64,000 nt of DNA. It comes from Hoeflea sp038900095 (GTDB lineage: Bacteria; Pseudomonadota; Alphaproteobacteria; Rhizobiales; Rhizobiaceae). This document shows positions 63,851 to 64,000 of this stretch, piece by piece. Every line of letters starts with the position of its first letter. The stretch's first letter is position 1. A program made the position numbers and the translations under genes. The notes beneath the pieces are model-generated. The model searched no databases and was not told where the DNA came from. It saw only the letters and a program-made list of their open reading frames with translations. The DNA is taken from assembly GCF_038900095.1 (NCBI RefSeq), contig NZ_JBBMQQ010000001.1, forward strand, positions 682,001-746,000. Reading direction: 5' to 3'.

Positions 63851-64000
63851 TCAGCCAAAGCTGGCCAATACCCGAGTTTATGCAACCCTGTCCTGGCACG
63901 ACATATCACGCAATGCTTCCTGGTTGGCGTCCAGCCTGCCGGGCTGCCGCATCAGGGACGTCGTTTTTGCTGTCCGGCCCTCATGCCGTCTTCAGGCGCC

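Noticed and set aside
1..64000. CRISPR arrays, insertion sequences or prophage genes
   Set aside because: No regularly spaced repeats, transposase, integrase or phage structural motifs were seen in any frame.

Overview
The window is a continuous piece of a GC-rich (about 60-63% by eye) alphaproteobacterial chromosome, most likely from the Rhizobiales/Hyphomicrobiales and close to Rhizobiaceae such as Hoeflea. That placement is an inference. It rests on the Rhizobiales-style nuo operon with birA, rnj and mce behind nuoN, a short-form proS, the suf order desulfurase-sufB-sufC-sufD-sufS-sufT-sufA, a B12-dependent ribonucleotide reductase, DUF1467 and DUF6481 proteins and rhizobial-type palindromic repeats.

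Layout. Positions 1-13719 hold the complex I operon from the end of nuoD to nuoN, with one extra gene between nuoF and nuoG. It runs on into birA, rnj (RNase J), mce and a small DUF1467 membrane protein. A 484-base gap before proS holds a candidate small RNA on the minus strand. proS, lolC/E and lolD follow (17815-21175). Three minus-strand genes come next (ACT-domain protein, YaeQ, alpha/beta hydrolase). The seven-gene iron-sulfur assembly operon is at 23500-30708, behind a promoter with an Irr-type iron-control palindrome. A dimethylglycine/sarcosine dehydrogenase-like flavoprotein converges on it. tamA-tamB (33695-39827) export outer-membrane proteins. They are followed by an oxidative-damage group (msrB, msrA, a thioredoxin-fold protein, selO) and a Na+/H+-type antiporter.

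From 44387 to 64000 single genes and short pairs alternate in strand: a PhnA-like protein, a PPP phosphoesterase, DUF6481, a lower-GC gene of unknown function behind nrdJ, nrdJ itself with two upstream NrdR-like boxes, a NUDIX hydrolase, a membrane chemoreceptor translationally coupled to a small membrane protein, gpt, a two-domain universal stress protein, a CinA-type protein, wrbA, tRNA-Leu(UAA), a soluble chemoreceptor, trkH, ilvA and a membrane-anchored hydrolase.

How the genes relate: complex I carries many Fe-S clusters and the suf operon supplies them. The Msr/SelO group and wrbA fit redox protection. Most of the window is housekeeping. The less ordinary signals are a helix-hairpin-helix tail shared by NuoE and the unassigned gene between nuoF and nuoG, the structured small RNA locus before proS, two regulatory palindromes (Irr-type and NrdR-type), and the low-GC unknown gene next to nrdJ. 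All family assignments were made by reading motifs; no database search was run.
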